From positions 62,001-126,000 of the forward strand of contig NZ_LLER01000001.1 of assembly GCF_001500315.1 (NCBI RefSeq): 64,000 nt of DNA, read 5' to 3'. How positions within the stretch are numbered: position 1 is the first letter of the stretch; each line of letters starts with the position of its first letter. Positions 44,627 through 55,542 of this stretch are shown in pieces. A program made the position numbers and the translations under genes. Origin of the DNA: Staphylococcus auricularis. GTDB lineage: Bacteria; Bacillota; Bacilli; Staphylococcales; Staphylococcaceae. Below the pieces are notes generated by a model, which saw only the letters and a list, made by a program, of their open reading frames with translations, did not search any database and was not told the origin of the DNA.

Positions 44627-44838
44627 AACAACTTTGCTACAATAATACGTTAACAAACTAAAATTGTAATCGGTTTTTAAGTTTAAAGTTGATTGTGAAA
44701 GGAAAATGCATACAGTAAAGGCATCGTTCTTTTTCAATCAAAGTAATGAATGTCTTTGTATCAAGTCCATATACGTTTTTGAATTAGCTTTAAACGAAGC
44801 AAATACGCTACGTAATAACTACAAGGGAGTAGATATTT

Positions 44839-46326
44839 ATGGCAATTAACATTAAAGATTATATAGATGATAGTTACAATTTATTCATTAACAACGAATT
44901 TGTCCCTAGTTCAACAGGTGAACAAATCGAAGTATACAACCCAGCTACGGGTGCATTGTTATCTAAAGTCGCTAAAGCCGACGAATCTGATGTCGATAAA
45001 GCTGTAGACGCTGCGAAAAACGCATTTGAAAGCTGGAGCCGTACTTCTAATACAGAACGTGCTGAATATTTAAAACAAATTGGCGACAAAATTTTAGAAA
45101 ATAAAGATCGTTTTGCGACTATCGAAACATTGAATAATGGTAAACCGATTCGTGAAACAAGTGCGATCGATGTTCCAAATGCAGCACGTCACTTTAAATA
45201 TTTCGGTAGTGTTATTGAAACAGATGAAGGTACAGTAAACGATCTCGACGAAAATACAATGAGTATCGTCCGCCATGAACCGATCGGCGTGGTAGGTGCA
45301 GTCGTAGCATGGAACTTCCCACTTCTTCTTGCATCATGGAAACTTGCACCAGCGATTGCAGCAGGTAATACTGTAGTGATTCAACCTTCATCTTCAACAC
45401 CACTCACATTGATTGAACTTGCTAAAATTTTCCAAGAAGTGTTACCTGCAGGTGTCGTAAATATCTTAACTGGTAAAGGTTCTGAATCTGGTAACGCAAT
45501 CTTTAATCACGAAGATATTGCGAAACTTTCATTCACTGGGTCAACATCAGTGGGTTACAAAGTTGCAGATGCCGCAGCACAACGTTTAGTTCCTGCTACA
45601 CTTGAACTTGGTGGTAAAAGTGCCAACATTATCTTAGATGATGCAAACCTTGATATTACTATCGAAGGTATTCAACTCGGTATTTTATTCAACCAAGGTG
45701 AGGTATGTAGTGCTGGTTCACGATTACTCGTTCATGAAAATATTTACGACGAAGTCATTTCTCGCTTGAAAGAAGCATTCAGCAATATCAAAGTAGGCGA
45801 CCCATTAGATGAAAATACACAAATGGGTAGTCAAACTGGTGAAGAACAAATTGATAAAATTCAAAGCTATGTTGACCATGCGAAAAAATCTGATGCCAAC
45901 ATTCTTGTCGGCGGTCATCGTTTAACTGATGGTGAACTTAAAAAAGGTTATTTCTTTGAACCAACACTCATTGAACTACCAGATAACCAAAATAAATTAG
46001 CACAAGAAGAAATCTTTGGTCCAGTGCTTTCAGTTATCAAGATCAAAGATGATGAAGAAGCGGTTCGCATCGCAAATGACTCTGAATATGGCCTCGCTGG
46101 TGGCGTATTCTCTCAAGATATTACACGTGCACTTAACATTGCAAAATCAGTTCGTACAGGTCGCGTTTGGATTAACACTTACAACCAAGTGAATGAAGGC
46201 GCTCCATTTGGCGGTTACAAAAAATCTGGTATCGGAAGAGAAACATATAAAGATGCCCTTGCAAACTATCAACAAGTTAAAAATATCTATATTGATACAA
46301 GCAACGAACGTATGGGCTTCTATTAA
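44839..46326 (+). CDS. aldA: NAD-dependent aldehyde dehydrogenase
   Basis: A 495-residue aldehyde dehydrogenase close to staphylococcal AldA. The catalytic Asn is in VVAWNFP, the catalytic Glu in LELGGKS, the catalytic Cys in GEVCSAGSR, and the NAD loop is FTGSTSVGY. Length is normal. It oxidises acetaldehyde or related aldehydes to acids. AAGGGAG precedes ATG 44839. The perfect cre site upstream fits use under glucose shortage. Codon bias is strong, suggesting high expression. The gene ends at a shared terminator with the convergent ligase gene. Confidence 0.92.
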   Translation: MAINIKDYIDDSYNLFINNEFVPSSTGEQIEVYNPATGALLSKVAKADESDVDKAVDAAKNAFESWSRTSNTERAEYLKQIGDKILENKDRFATIETLNNGKPIRETSAIDVPNAARHFKYFGSVIETDEGTVNDLDENTMSIVRHEPIGVVGAVVAWNFPLLLASWKLAPAIAAGNTVVIQPSSSTPLTLIELAKIFQEVLPAGVVNILTGKGSESGNAIFNHEDIAKLSFTGSTSVGYKVADAAAQRLVPATLELGGKSANIILDDANLDITIEGIQLGILFNQGEVCSAGSRLLVHENIYDEVISRLKEAFSNIKVGDPLDENTQMGSQTGEEQIDKIQSYVDHAKKSDANILVGGHRLTDGELKKGYFFEPTLIELPDNQNKLAQEEIFGPVLSVIKIKDDEEAVRIANDSEYGLAGGVFSQDITRALNIAKSVRTGRVWINTYNQVNEGAPFGGYKKSGIGRETYKDALANYQQVKNIYIDTSNERMGFY

Positions 46327-46350
46327 GCCATACAATAAAACAAGACACAA

Positions 46351-46388
46351 AAATCCCGGCGTTCACTTTGACGCCGGGATTTTTTTAT
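46351..46388. terminator. Bidirectional terminator
   Basis: AAATCCCGGCGT (46351-46362) pairs with ACGCCGGGATTT (46371-46382), with a T run after and A run before, so it serves both convergent genes. Confidence 0.88.
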
Positions 46389-46397
46389 AATAAATGA

Positions 46398-47990
46398 TTA
46401 GTGATTTTTGTTATTTTCGAAACGTTGTTGTTCGAGCTCTCTTAATTCAACACGACGGATTTTACCAGAGTTTGTTTTTGGTAGATCATCAACGAACTCG
46501 ATGGCACGTGGATATTTGTAAGGTGCAACGTCTTGTTTGACGTATTGTTGTAAGGCTTTGACAGTATCGTCTGTTGCTTCTGAATCATCGTTTAGGATAA
46601 CGAATGCTTTAACGATATTACCTCTGATTTCATGCGGACTTGCGACTACGGCACATTCTTTCACGGAAGGATGTTTGGTTAGTGAGTCTTCGATTTCGAA
46701 CGGTCCTATGGTATAACCTGAACTGATGATGATGTCATCTTTACGGCCATCAAACCAGAAATAACCATCTTCGTCTTGTAACGCTTGGTCACCAGTGATG
46801 AAATAATCACCGCGTTGTGGATTTTCTGTACGTTTTTTATCTTTGTAATAACCTTTGAATAATGAAGGTAAATCTAACGGTACAGCGATATTACCGACTT
46901 CATTAGGGCCGAGTGGTTGACCGTCATCATCCACGATTGTGACGTAACTTCCTGGGATGGCTTTACCCATAGAACCTGGTCGGTACGGTGTATCTTTTAA
47001 GAAACCGATGAGTAATGTGCTTTCAGTTTGACCGTAACCATCACGAACAGTGATATCAAAGTTGTCTTGGAATTGGTTTACAACTTCTTTATTCAATGGT
47101 TCACCTGCGGACACTGCACTGTGTAAGTGGCTTAAATCGTAGTCACTCAAATGTCCTGATTTAACCATGATGCGGTATTCCGTTGGCGTACAACATAAGA
47201 CATTGATTTGATGTTTTTCTAATAGTTCGAGGTATTTACTACCTTCAAAGCGACCTTGAAAGACGAAAGCGGTAGCACCGGAACCTAAGACAGAAAGGAA
47301 TGGACTCCATACCCATTTTTGCCAGCCGGGTGCTGCTGTTGCCCACACGATGTCATCTTTGTGGATGCATAACCAGTGTTCTGGTGCCATGCGTAAGTGT
47401 GCGTAACCCCAGCCATGTGTATGAATGACAGCCTTTGGATTGCCTGTTGTACCTGAAGTATACGGAAGGAAGGCGATATCATCTCTTGATGTAGCAGCTG
47501 TTTCGAGTTCAGTGCTTTCTTTTTCAGCAGCGTCTTCAAGTGAAACCCAATTTGTTTCTGAACCATCTACGATAAATTTAGTTAGTTGGTCGAATTCATC
47601 TACACCTGCGAATTCTTCAGTCCCTTTAGCGATAGACACGACCGCTTTTGCTTCACTGTGTGTAATACGGTACTGTAAATCTTTCGTTCTTAACATTTCT
47701 GAACAAGGAATAATGATGAGACCTATTTTTAATGCTGCAATATAGAGGGCATATGTTTCAATGGCTCTAGGCATCATGATCAACACTTTGTCCCCTTTTT
47801 GTAAACCATGTGCTAAAAACATATTACCGATTTGATTCGCACGTTTGATTAGGTTCGCATATGTAATTTCCTTTATTTCATTCTTTTCGTCTTGCAGAAT
47901 CACTGCTTTTCTTGACTCGTCGGATGCATATTGTTCAAATGCAGTCACGATATTATATTGTTCTGGTGCAATTAAATCTGCTTTCTCCAT
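46398..47990 (-). CDS. Acyl-CoA synthetase (AMP-binding, medium-chain type)
   Basis: A 530-residue acyl-CoA ligase that activates a carboxylic acid through an acyl-AMP. The P-loop YTSGTTGNPK, the DGYGQTES core motif, the GDYFITGD Asp motif, FDGRKDD hinge, and the C-terminal catalytic Lys in LPKTNSGKIRR are all present. It resembles the AcsM group acting on medium-chain or aromatic acids. The start is ATG 47990, chosen because TTAGGAG lies about 8 nt before it; the frame runs open 19 codons further. It converges on aldA. The exact acid is unknown. Confidence 0.88.
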   Translation of the reverse strand: MEKADLIAPEQYNIVTAFEQYASDESRKAVILQDEKNEIKEITYANLIKRANQIGNMFLAHGLQKGDKVLIMMPRAIETYALYIAALKIGLIIIPCSEMLRTKDLQYRITHSEAKAVVSIAKGTEEFAGVDEFDQLTKFIVDGSETNWVSLEDAAEKESTELETAATSRDDIAFLPYTSGTTGNPKAVIHTHGWGYAHLRMAPEHWLCIHKDDIVWATAAPGWQKWVWSPFLSVLGSGATAFVFQGRFEGSKYLELLEKHQINVLCCTPTEYRIMVKSGHLSDYDLSHLHSAVSAGEPLNKEVVNQFQDNFDITVRDGYGQTESTLLIGFLKDTPYRPGSMGKAIPGSYVTIVDDDGQPLGPNEVGNIAVPLDLPSLFKGYYKDKKRTENPQRGDYFITGDQALQDEDGYFWFDGRKDDIIISSGYTIGPFEIEDSLTKHPSVKECAVVASPHEIRGNIVKAFVILNDDSEATDDTVKALQQYVKQDVAPYKYPRAIEFVDDLPKTNSGKIRRVELRELEQQRFENNKNH

Positions 47991-48264
47991 TTTAAAGTCT
48001 CCTAATTCATTTATGATATACATTCTACAATGTGTTGAGTATATCATATTGAAAATAAAAAATTTACCGAAAACGGTTATCCAGTAAGATGCGCGTTGCT
48101 ACGAAAGACGATGACCATGCGTCATACTGACCATTTTATTTTAAAAATTGGCAACATTTTAAAAGTGATTCGTGGTATATTTAAGTTGAAAAATAAGTGG
48201 AAGAAGGGTCAGCTAAAAGGCGGTAAAAAACGAGAGGATCTAATAAGAAGAGAAAGTGATTCAA

Positions 48265-48733
48265 ATGGTAAATGTTAATTTAGAGTTCAAGTCTCAGAAA
48301 GTAAAATACAAAAATATTTTGCAAGAATTTGTAGCTTGGCTCATGCGTTATAGAGATTTTAAAAACGAATTCACGCTGGTGATACATGATCAACCTATCA
48401 TCAGTTATGGAGATTGGAATGATTGCCAAGTTGATTTGCGAACAAGAACGATTTATTACTCGTTATATGATATTACATTGTATTCGTTACCCAAAAGTAA
48501 ATATTTCTACTAGTTCTTATCAAAGGCTTCTCAAAAAGATGGGGGATTTCGATGCAGAACTAAATATATTACGTATATTTGCCCATGAAGTAGGCCATTA
48601 TTTTGAATATATAAGTCAATATAAAAGTTATCAAAATGAAGATTGTGAAAAAATTGCGAATGACTATGAGGAAGATATGATCCAAGATTTTATAGATGAG
48701 GTTTATTATATTTATTATTCTGAGGAAAATTAA
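48265..48733 (+). pseudogene. Small HExxH zinc-peptidase-like protein, frameshifted
   Basis: ATG 48265 follows an AGAAGAG site. The first 80 or so residues (MVNVNLEFKSQKV onward) read in one frame and stop at TAG near 48515; from about 48490 the next frame continues (VNISTSSYQRLLKK) and contains FAHEVGHYFEY, an HExxH zinc motif, then an acidic tail (ANDYEEDMIQDF) that could supply a third ligand. The frames join in the CCCAAAA run (48490-48496), where one base seems extra. Repair gives about 156 residues. I do not recognise a named family; the layout recalls IrrE/ImmA- or SprT-like minimal metalloproteases, which often sit beside stress or mobile genes. Confidence 0.6.
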
Positions 48734-49108
48734 TACTATGTAACGAATTGTAGTGATGAGTTAGAAAATGTGGCGCTTAATACTAAATAGATAGAGATTG
48801 GAAGCACGTTATATGCTTTTGATAGTCTCTTCATCGCTTTCAATGCGCCCTTTTTAAAATTTCACTCATTGGACCTTTACATTCATGGGGCGTTAGCTTA
48901 AAATAAGCACTAGAAGCTTCAAAAATTCATTTTATAGCCAAAAAAAGATATAAAAAATAAGTAGAATGTAGTAAAGGCGGTTTGGTCTCATGTGTGGTTA
49001 TAGTGAGGTTGAACTGCGTTTATAATAAATTGGATTGTTAACATAGGAAAAATTGAATACGGTAAAGTACGATGATTTCCTTATTATCAACTAGGAAGGT
49101 GGAACATT
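48734..49108. other. Intergenic region without visible gene
   Basis: This 375-base AT-rich stretch has no coding frame, hairpin or operator I can support. It must hold the mqo promoter; no consensus pair stands out. Confidence 0.4.
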
Positions 49109-50587
49109 ATGAGTAACACACAATCTAAAGATGTGATCTTGATTGGTGCAGGCGTGTTAAGTACGACATTTGGTACGTTGCTAAAACATCTTGCACCTGA
49201 TTGGAACATCACTTTGTATGAACGACTCGATCGTCCAGCAATTGAAAGTTCAAACGAAAGTAACAATGCCGGGACAGGTCATGCAGCACTTTGCGAATTA
49301 AACTACACGGTCGAACAAAAAGACGGCTCTATCGATATCGAAAAAGCCAAAGAAATCAACCAAGAGTTTGAAATTTCTAAACAATTCTGGTCTTATTTAG
49401 TTCAAAATAAAGAAATCGAAGACCCACAAGCGTTTATTCGTCCATTACCACATATTAGTTTCGTTATGGGTCGAAGAGATGTGAGCTTCTTAAAACGTCG
49501 TTTCGAGACATTATCTCAACACCCTATGTTCGAGGGTATGGAATACACAGAAGATAAAGAGAAATTAGCGCAATGGATGCCACTCATGATGCAAGGCCGT
49601 GATTCTAATGTGCCTGTAGCAGCAAGCAAAATCGACTACGGTACAGATGTGAACTTCGGTGAACTTACACGTCAAATGGCGAAAAACTTAAGCGAATCTG
49701 ATCACGCAACCGTTCATTATCGTCATGAAGTCGTTGGCTTCAATCAACGTAAAGACAGAAAATGGGAAGTCCGCGTTAAAGATTTAAGAGATAATACTGT
49801 CGAAACACATATTACAGACTACATATTTATCGGTGCGGGCGGTCATGCGATTCCGTTATTACAAAAAACAGGTATCCCAGAAAGTAAACACTTGGGTGGT
49901 TTCCCAATCAGTGGGGCGTTCCTCGTATGTCGTAAACCAGAAGTCGTGGAACAACATGATGCGAAGGTTTACGGTAAAGAACCACCTGGCACACCACCAA
50001 TGACTGTGCCTCACTTAGACAAACGTTACATTAACGGCGGTATCAGTCTATTATTTGGACCATTTGCGGCGATTGGACCGAAATTCTTAAAAAATGGTTC
50101 TAACCTAGACTTATTCAAATCGTTGAACTCAAGCAACTTATTAACGATGGCTTCAGCAGGTTTGAAAAACTTCCCACTTGTGAAATATTCGATTCAACAA
50201 GTATTAATGAAAAAAGAAGATCGTATGAAAGAATTACGTCGCTTTGTGCCTGATGCGAGAGATGAAGATTGGGAATTACACATTGCTGGTAAACGTGTCC
50301 AAGTCATTAAAGATACGAAAGACCATGGTCGCGGCTTCATTCAATTCGGTACAGAAGTTGTGAACTCTCAAGACCACTCTGTCATCGCATTACTCGGTGA
50401 ATCTCCAGGGGCTTCAACATCTGTATCTGTGGCATTAGAAGTATTAGAACGTAACTTCGCTCAATATGGTTGGTCAGATAAAATTAAAGAAATCATTCCA
50501 TCATATGGCGAATCACTCATTACAGATACGAAGTTAATGCATAAAATCCGTAAACAAACGAATAAAACATTACAATTAGATAAATAA
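49109..50587 (+). CDS. mqo: Malate:quinone oxidoreductase
   Basis: A 492-residue FAD enzyme on the inner membrane face that oxidises malate to oxaloacetate and reduces the quinone pool. The FAD loop is VILIGAGVLSTTFG, followed by YERLDRPAIESSNESNNAGTGHAALCELNYT, the signature of Mqo (described in parts), and the C-terminal LGESPGASTSVSVALEVL. Length is normal. AAGGTGG precedes ATG 49109. Staphylococci usually carry two mqo genes; this context (near aldA) resembles the second one. It is monocistronic with a terminator. Confidence 0.93.
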   Translation: MSNTQSKDVILIGAGVLSTTFGTLLKHLAPDWNITLYERLDRPAIESSNESNNAGTGHAALCELNYTVEQKDGSIDIEKAKEINQEFEISKQFWSYLVQNKEIEDPQAFIRPLPHISFVMGRRDVSFLKRRFETLSQHPMFEGMEYTEDKEKLAQWMPLMMQGRDSNVPVAASKIDYGTDVNFGELTRQMAKNLSESDHATVHYRHEVVGFNQRKDRKWEVRVKDLRDNTVETHITDYIFIGAGGHAIPLLQKTGIPESKHLGGFPISGAFLVCRKPEVVEQHDAKVYGKEPPGTPPMTVPHLDKRYINGGISLLFGPFAAIGPKFLKNGSNLDLFKSLNSSNLLTMASAGLKNFPLVKYSIQQVLMKKEDRMKELRRFVPDARDEDWELHIAGKRVQVIKDTKDHGRGFIQFGTEVVNSQDHSVIALLGESPGASTSVSVALEVLERNFAQYGWSDKIKEIIPSYGESLITDTKLMHKIRKQTNKTLQLDK

Positions 50588-50674
50588 TTGAGTTGATGCA
50601 GACAGGATAGAAAAATAGCTATCAATGTATGACATTTTCCTAATTTCTGTTTGTCTCAAAGTGCTAAGCTGAAG

Positions 50675-50711
50675 ACAGCGATTTTTATTAAGTTAAGAAT
50701 CGCTGTTTTTT
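50675..50711 (+). terminator. Terminator after mqo
   Basis: ACAGCGATT (50675-50683) pairs with AATCGCTGT (50698-50706), then a T run. The remaining bases to 50888 show no gene. Confidence 0.82.
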
Positions 50712-50888
50712 GTTTGTACCAGCCCAGGCTTCGATGGTTTTCAAATCTATTTGCACGCTCAAAAAATTTTTTCAAAATGAAATAGGAAAGCGTATGCATT
50801 TAAAAAATAAACGTGTTATTCTATGTTGGTAAAACGTTTGTGAAGATGTTTTAACACAGTTCTTACGAAAAAACAGAGAGGTGTAAGT

Positions 50889-51773
50889 ATGGATGTCACG
50901 GCATTACTCATAGGACTAGGTCCGTTGTTTGGGTGGGGGCTCTTTCCAACCGTAGCTTCACTCATCGGCGGTAGACCAGTCAACCAAATCATCGGTGCCA
51001 CAGTGGGAACACTTATTTTTAGTGCTGTCTTTTTATTATTATCCCTGACTTCCTTCCCTACAGGATGGAATTTATTTTTCTCACTGATTTCAGGTGCTGG
51101 ATGGAGCTTTGGTCAAATTTATACATTTAAAGCATTTAGTTTAATTGGTTCATCACGGACCATGCCGATAACGACCGCTTTTCAACTGTTAGGTGCGTCA
51201 TTATGGGGTGTGTTTGCGTTAGGAGATTGGCCAACGCTCACTAATAAAATCATTGGATTTTCTGCGCTTATCGTGATTATTATCGGTGCCTATATGACCG
51301 TTTGGAGTGAACATGGTGAAGCGAAAAACAGTAAAAATTTAAGAAAAGCTGTACTCTTATTACTCATCGGTGAAATTGGGTATTGGGCATATTCTGCAGC
51401 GCCACAAGCGACGGATTTATCAGGTACAACGGCGTTCTTCCCTCAAGCGATTGGGATGGTCATCGTTGCGGTCATCTTCGGTCTGATGACGATGAAACAA
51501 GGCATCAATCCATTTGCCGAAAAAGTGTCTTGGTTACAAATTATTTCAGGATTCTTCTTCGCATTTGCGGCGTTAACTTACTTAATTTCAGCACAACCAA
51601 ATATGAATGGACTTGCGACAGGCTTTATCTTGTCACAAACATCTGTTGTGCTCGCAACGCTGACAGGTATCTTCTTCTTAAATCAACGGAAGACACCAAA
51701 AGAACTCCTTGTGACCATCGTCGGTTTAGTATTGATCATCGGAGCTGCAGCTGTAACGGTATTTATTAGATAA
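50889..51773 (+). CDS. GRP-family sugar uptake protein (RbsU/GlcU-like)
   Basis: A 294-residue membrane protein with ten helices of the glucose/ribose porter family. The N-terminal GLGPLFGWGLFPTVASLIGG and the middle GAGWSFGQIYTFKAF and TTAFQLLGASLWGVF motifs match RbsU/GlcU. Proton-coupled uptake of ribose is likely because a ribokinase gene follows 50 nt downstream. GAGAGGTG precedes ATG 50889. Neither rbsD nor rbsR is next to it. Confidence 0.85.
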   Translation: MDVTALLIGLGPLFGWGLFPTVASLIGGRPVNQIIGATVGTLIFSAVFLLLSLTSFPTGWNLFFSLISGAGWSFGQIYTFKAFSLIGSSRTMPITTAFQLLGASLWGVFALGDWPTLTNKIIGFSALIVIIIGAYMTVWSEHGEAKNSKNLRKAVLLLLIGEIGYWAYSAAPQATDLSGTTAFFPQAIGMVIVAVIFGLMTMKQGINPFAEKVSWLQIISGFFFAFAALTYLISAQPNMNGLATGFILSQTSVVLATLTGIFFLNQRKTPKELLVTIVGLVLIIGAAAVTVFIR

Positions 51774-51823
51774 TACGTTCAGTAAAGCTGTCATAGTTTT
51801 ACTGTAATAATGAGGTGACTTTT

Positions 51824-52746
51824 ATGAAGAAAAAATTGTAGTCGTCGGATCCACAGGTGTCGACCATGTTTTAAATGTGACACGTTTTGCAGAAGAAGGT
51901 GAAACGCTTCATGTGGATAACGTGCAAGGGATTTATGGCGGCGGAAAAGGTGCCAATCAAGCGCTTGCCACTGCGCGTGCTGGTGCTAATACCACATTCG
52001 TCTCTAAAATAGGAAACGATGGCTTGGCCGACTTTGAATTAACTGATTTTAAAGAAGCCGGTATGGATATTCAATATATTTCACAAGCTGAAGATGTGGC
52101 TACAGGCCAAGCATTTATTACGGTCGATGAAGCAGGTCACAACATGATTTATGTTTATGGCGGTGCGAATATGGAACTGACACCTGAAGATGTTGAACAA
52201 GCGACAGAGGCGATCAAAGATGCTGATATGATTGTTGCGCAATTAGAAATTCCGATTGAAACGGTGACACATGCGTTTGAAATCGCGCGTCGTTATGGCG
52301 TGACAACATTGTTGAATCCTGCCCCTGCGAAAGAGCTGCCAGAGTCATTGTTGAAGTTAACGGATATCATTGTCCCTAATGAAACGGAAGCGGCGTTACT
52401 TTCAGGTGCGTCTCTTGAGGAGAAGCAATTTTGTGATAAAACGGCTGCTTATTTTCAAGATTTAGGAATCAAAACCGTCATTGTTACGTTAGGTGAAGCG
52501 GGTGCATATGTTGCGACTGCATCGCTACAACAACATGTCCCGGGAAATAAAGTGACAGCTGTCGATACTACGGCAGCTGGTGATACGTTCATCGGTGCCT
52601 TTGTGAGTCGTTTCGATGAGGTATCAATGAATTTGGTTGAGGCGATTACGTATGCGAATCGTGCTTCTGCCTTAACCGTACAAAAAGCGGGAGCACAAGT
52701 TTCTATTCCGACACAGCAGGAGACAGACGACGCGACATTCGAATAA
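51824..52746 (+). pseudogene. rbsK: Ribokinase, frameshifted in a poly-A run near the start
   Basis: ATG 51824 sits behind TGAGGTG. The frame gives MKKKL then TAG; adding one A to the six-A run (51831-51836) restores MKKKIVVVGSTGVDHVLNVTRFAEEG and then the rest, which is open to 52746. The body is a full PfkB-family ribokinase: substrate loop GGKGANQALA, LNPAPAKELP, NETEA, and the anion hole and base in DTTAAGDTFIG. Repaired length is 307 residues, normal for RbsK. The next in-frame ATG or TTG would remove the first strand of the fold. One-base loss in a homopolymer may be a sequencing error, a real defect, or slip-prone switching. The short open part from 51877 would still be called by software. 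Confidence 0.82.
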
Positions 52747-52773
52747 TTGCCTATTAAAATAAATGATGCTTGC

Positions 52774-52817
52774 TCAGGTTCTCTTATTATAATGTAGAGA
52801 ATCTGGGTTTTTTTAGT
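52774..52817 (+). terminator. Terminator after rbsK
   Basis: CAGGTTCTCT (52776-52785) pairs with AGAGAATCTG (52797-52806), followed by a seven-T run. Confidence 0.82.
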
Positions 52818-52960
52818 GTGTCCCGTTTTACGCTAGCTCAAAACAATTTATATCTTGCTTTATTTAGAAGTACAACTTTTGACTTATATTTTTAATACAA
52901 ATTGAAAATGGGCCATTTACATATTATAATAAGGTTTAATTTTAAAAAGGCGGTGTCACG

Positions 52961-55534
52961 TTGTTAACGAGAGTAAGACAATCATTAAGAAGAAAGTTTG
53001 AACTATTTGACTTTTATACTGAGCAACAACAGGTCGTCATGCAGTTTAAATTACAACGCTTTATCGATTTTAAAGCATATAAATTAAAGTTCATCATTGG
53101 TGGCAAAAATGTGCCTTTTACCAAGAAAAAACGCGCAAACGCATTGTACGATGTACGTATTCCAATTGATGCATTGAATACGAATTCAAATCGTATTGAT
53201 GTCTATTACAATGGTAAAAAATTATGGGTGACAATGGATCACGAGGTGAAAGACATTCATGAGTGGAGTGATGCGATCTATATCATGCATGTCGATCAAA
53301 GTATTTATGTGAATCAGTACAAAACGGACTATCCACTGGCTAAAACTGTACAACTAGTTACAGTCGAGCAACGAGGAGATTCAGCGCTCCTTCAATCAAA
53401 TAGTGGTCAAATCTTTGATGCTTTAGTGGTGATGAATCGATCACGGCAAGTAGAGGTTCCGATTGTGCATCAACGTGTTGCAATGGAAGATATTCAGCCA
53501 TTCCTCACCAAACAAAGCTATGTGATTTATGGCGTGAGCGATCAAATGCTTTACCCACTGATTATGCAATCACCGAGCACAACTCAGTATTTAATGTTGA
53601 ACTATTATTGGATGGGTCAACGTTTAACTGTGCAACCTCAACATATTGAAGTGTCTTACGTGAATGTCACAACGATGGTGAACGAAACGTCACTTCATTT
53701 GAATACAGAAGTTGAAGTATCGGAGACAGAAGCGGACCAAAGATTAGTACATCTAGCATTAGTGAATAGTGATATGAGCGTGATACAAACCCTGCCGACA
53801 ACGGTAACGGGCGCATTCATTCATAGTCAGTTAGATGTCGAAACATTAGAAGACCTTACGAATAAAAAATTAGTTGCAGTATTTGAAAACCCATCAACTG
53901 AAACCAATATTTACGTCATGTTGAAAAGTAGACAACGTATCAATTTTAAAGCATGCATGCGTGTACAAGATGAAATCTACGAATTAACGGTGAAGAAAAG
54001 TCCGAGTGTGACCTTCGTAGCGAAAAAACCGAAAGTGAAAATGGGTGTAAATGCGGTGAGTCCTGAGCAGCTCAACATTTTTTATCAACCGCATTCGATA
54101 TATGACCGCTATCAATCTTATTTTACGTTTGAAGAGCGTGCGTCACAACAACGTTATGAAATACCCATTACACGTGGGGAACAGGATATAACGATACCTT
54201 ACAATGAACTCGAAACGTTAAAATCATCACCTAAAAATATCATTGATATCTTCATTACAATCTATGATGGAGAGACCATAATTCGAAAAGATAAGATCAA
54301 GTTTAAACTTGGGGACTACAAAAAAGATAATTACTTAACTTATAAAGCGCTTGAACGAGAAGGTAAACGTGCTTATTACATGTTGACGTTAACACCATTT
54401 AAGAACATTAAATTTGAGTCGTTTGAACTTACAGATGCTCAATATCATACACTGACAACAGGAGTGAAAGATCCGAACGTCTGGTTGATTGGTGAGCGTA
54501 CCGATACAGCCCAAGATAATGGGATTCAATTATTTTATTGGTTAAAACAACATACCGATATTGAAGCATATTACGTTATCGATGCCGAGGCTAAAGATTA
54601 CGCACATATCAAACATCTGGAGGGCGTCGTTCCATTTGGCTCAGCGTCACACTTTGAAGTGGCAGCTCGAGCAAAAGTGCTCGTATCTACGCACGATTTG
54701 GAAAATATCTTACCGTACAAAACAGCTCGTGGTTTCTTTGGTTACGAAGACTGTGTGCGTATTTTCCTTCAACATGGTGTGATGGGTCGTAAATATGTTG
54801 AATATGACAAAGCGAATTATGACCTACCTTTCCATTTAGTTCATGTTTCAAGTCAGGCTGAAAAGGATGATGTCGTGATTGACCGTTTAGGCTATGCATC
54901 AGAAGATGTGGCAGTGACAGGTTTACCACGCTTCGATCGTTTGCCACTTGAACCCGCTGACGATATCACTAAAATTTTAATCATGCCAACATGGCGGGAT
55001 TGGTTGAACAGTGATTATGCGTTCAGTCATAGTGACTATTTGAACAACTACTTAAGTTTACTAAATGATCCTGACTTAGCAGCTTTAAGCGAAAAATATC
55101 ATGTTGAAATAAACTTCTACCCACATTACAGAGCGCAAGCCTTTTTCAAAGAATACTTAGCAGAGAGTGAAAGCCTTGTGAATTATGTCGAGTTAGGGGA
55201 ACAAACGGTGCAATCGTTATTAATCGATCATGATATTTTAATTACAGATTACAGCAGTGTTAGCTTTGATTTTTCATATATGCATAAACCGGTACTATTC
55301 TATCATTTTGATGTGGAACGCTTCTTTAGAAAGGGTATTTTACGTCCTGTGGAAGAGACGTTCATTGGTAAAATTGCTTATAATCAAAAAGGATTGATCA
55401 ATCAAATTGAGTCCGTGCTTAAACAACAGAAAGCACGCGAAGATCAACCATTGGACCTCATTTTCGATCAAGTCGATCATCATAATTGTGAACGTGTGTA
55501 TGAAGCGATTTGTTATAAACTTAAACAACTTTAA
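52961..55534 (+). CDS. CDP-glycerol glycerophosphotransferase family (teichoic acid polymerase-like)
   Basis: An 857-residue enzyme that probably adds glycerol- or ribitol-phosphate units from CDP-alditol during teichoic acid synthesis. The C-terminal half (about residues 480-850) is the Glyphos_transf domain: WLIGERTDTAQDNG, FLQHGVMGRKY (key His), VTGLPRFD, MPTWRDWL, FYPHYR, and ILITDYSSVSFDF (conserved Asp and Ser). The N-terminal half (about 1-450) is beta-rich and without a known motif, similar to the extra domains of staphylococcal Tar polymerases. The start is TTG 52961 behind AAAGGCGGTG. No other tar gene is adjacent, so it is an accessory or extra polymerase rather than part of the core cluster. 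Confidence 0.86.
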   Translation: MLTRVRQSLRRKFELFDFYTEQQQVVMQFKLQRFIDFKAYKLKFIIGGKNVPFTKKKRANALYDVRIPIDALNTNSNRIDVYYNGKKLWVTMDHEVKDIHEWSDAIYIMHVDQSIYVNQYKTDYPLAKTVQLVTVEQRGDSALLQSNSGQIFDALVVMNRSRQVEVPIVHQRVAMEDIQPFLTKQSYVIYGVSDQMLYPLIMQSPSTTQYLMLNYYWMGQRLTVQPQHIEVSYVNVTTMVNETSLHLNTEVEVSETEADQRLVHLALVNSDMSVIQTLPTTVTGAFIHSQLDVETLEDLTNKKLVAVFENPSTETNIYVMLKSRQRINFKACMRVQDEIYELTVKKSPSVTFVAKKPKVKMGVNAVSPEQLNIFYQPHSIYDRYQSYFTFEERASQQRYEIPITRGEQDITIPYNELETLKSSPKNIIDIFITIYDGETIIRKDKIKFKLGDYKKDNYLTYKALEREGKRAYYMLTLTPFKNIKFESFELTDAQYHTLTTGVKDPNVWLIGERTDTAQDNGIQLFYWLKQHTDIEAYYVIDAEAKDYAHIKHLEGVVPFGSASHFEVAARAKVLVSTHDLENILPYKTARGFFGYEDCVRIFLQHGVMGRKYVEYDKANYDLPFHLVHVSSQAEKDDVVIDRLGYASEDVAVTGLPRFDRLPLEPADDITKILIMPTWRDWLNSDYAFSHSDYLNNYLSLLNDPDLAALSEKYHVEINFYPHYRAQAFFKEYLAESESLVNYVELGEQTVQSLLIDHDILITDYSSVSFDFSYMHKPVLFYHFDVERFFRKGILRPVEETFIGKIAYNQKGLINQIESVLKQQKAREDQPLDLIFDQVDHHNCERVYEAICYKLKQL

Positions 55535-55542
55535 TTTAAACT

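Noticed and set aside
48096-48278. 60-residue basic protein before the HExxH gene
   Set aside because: No ribosome site, no recognisable domain, and it overlaps the start region of the next gene.
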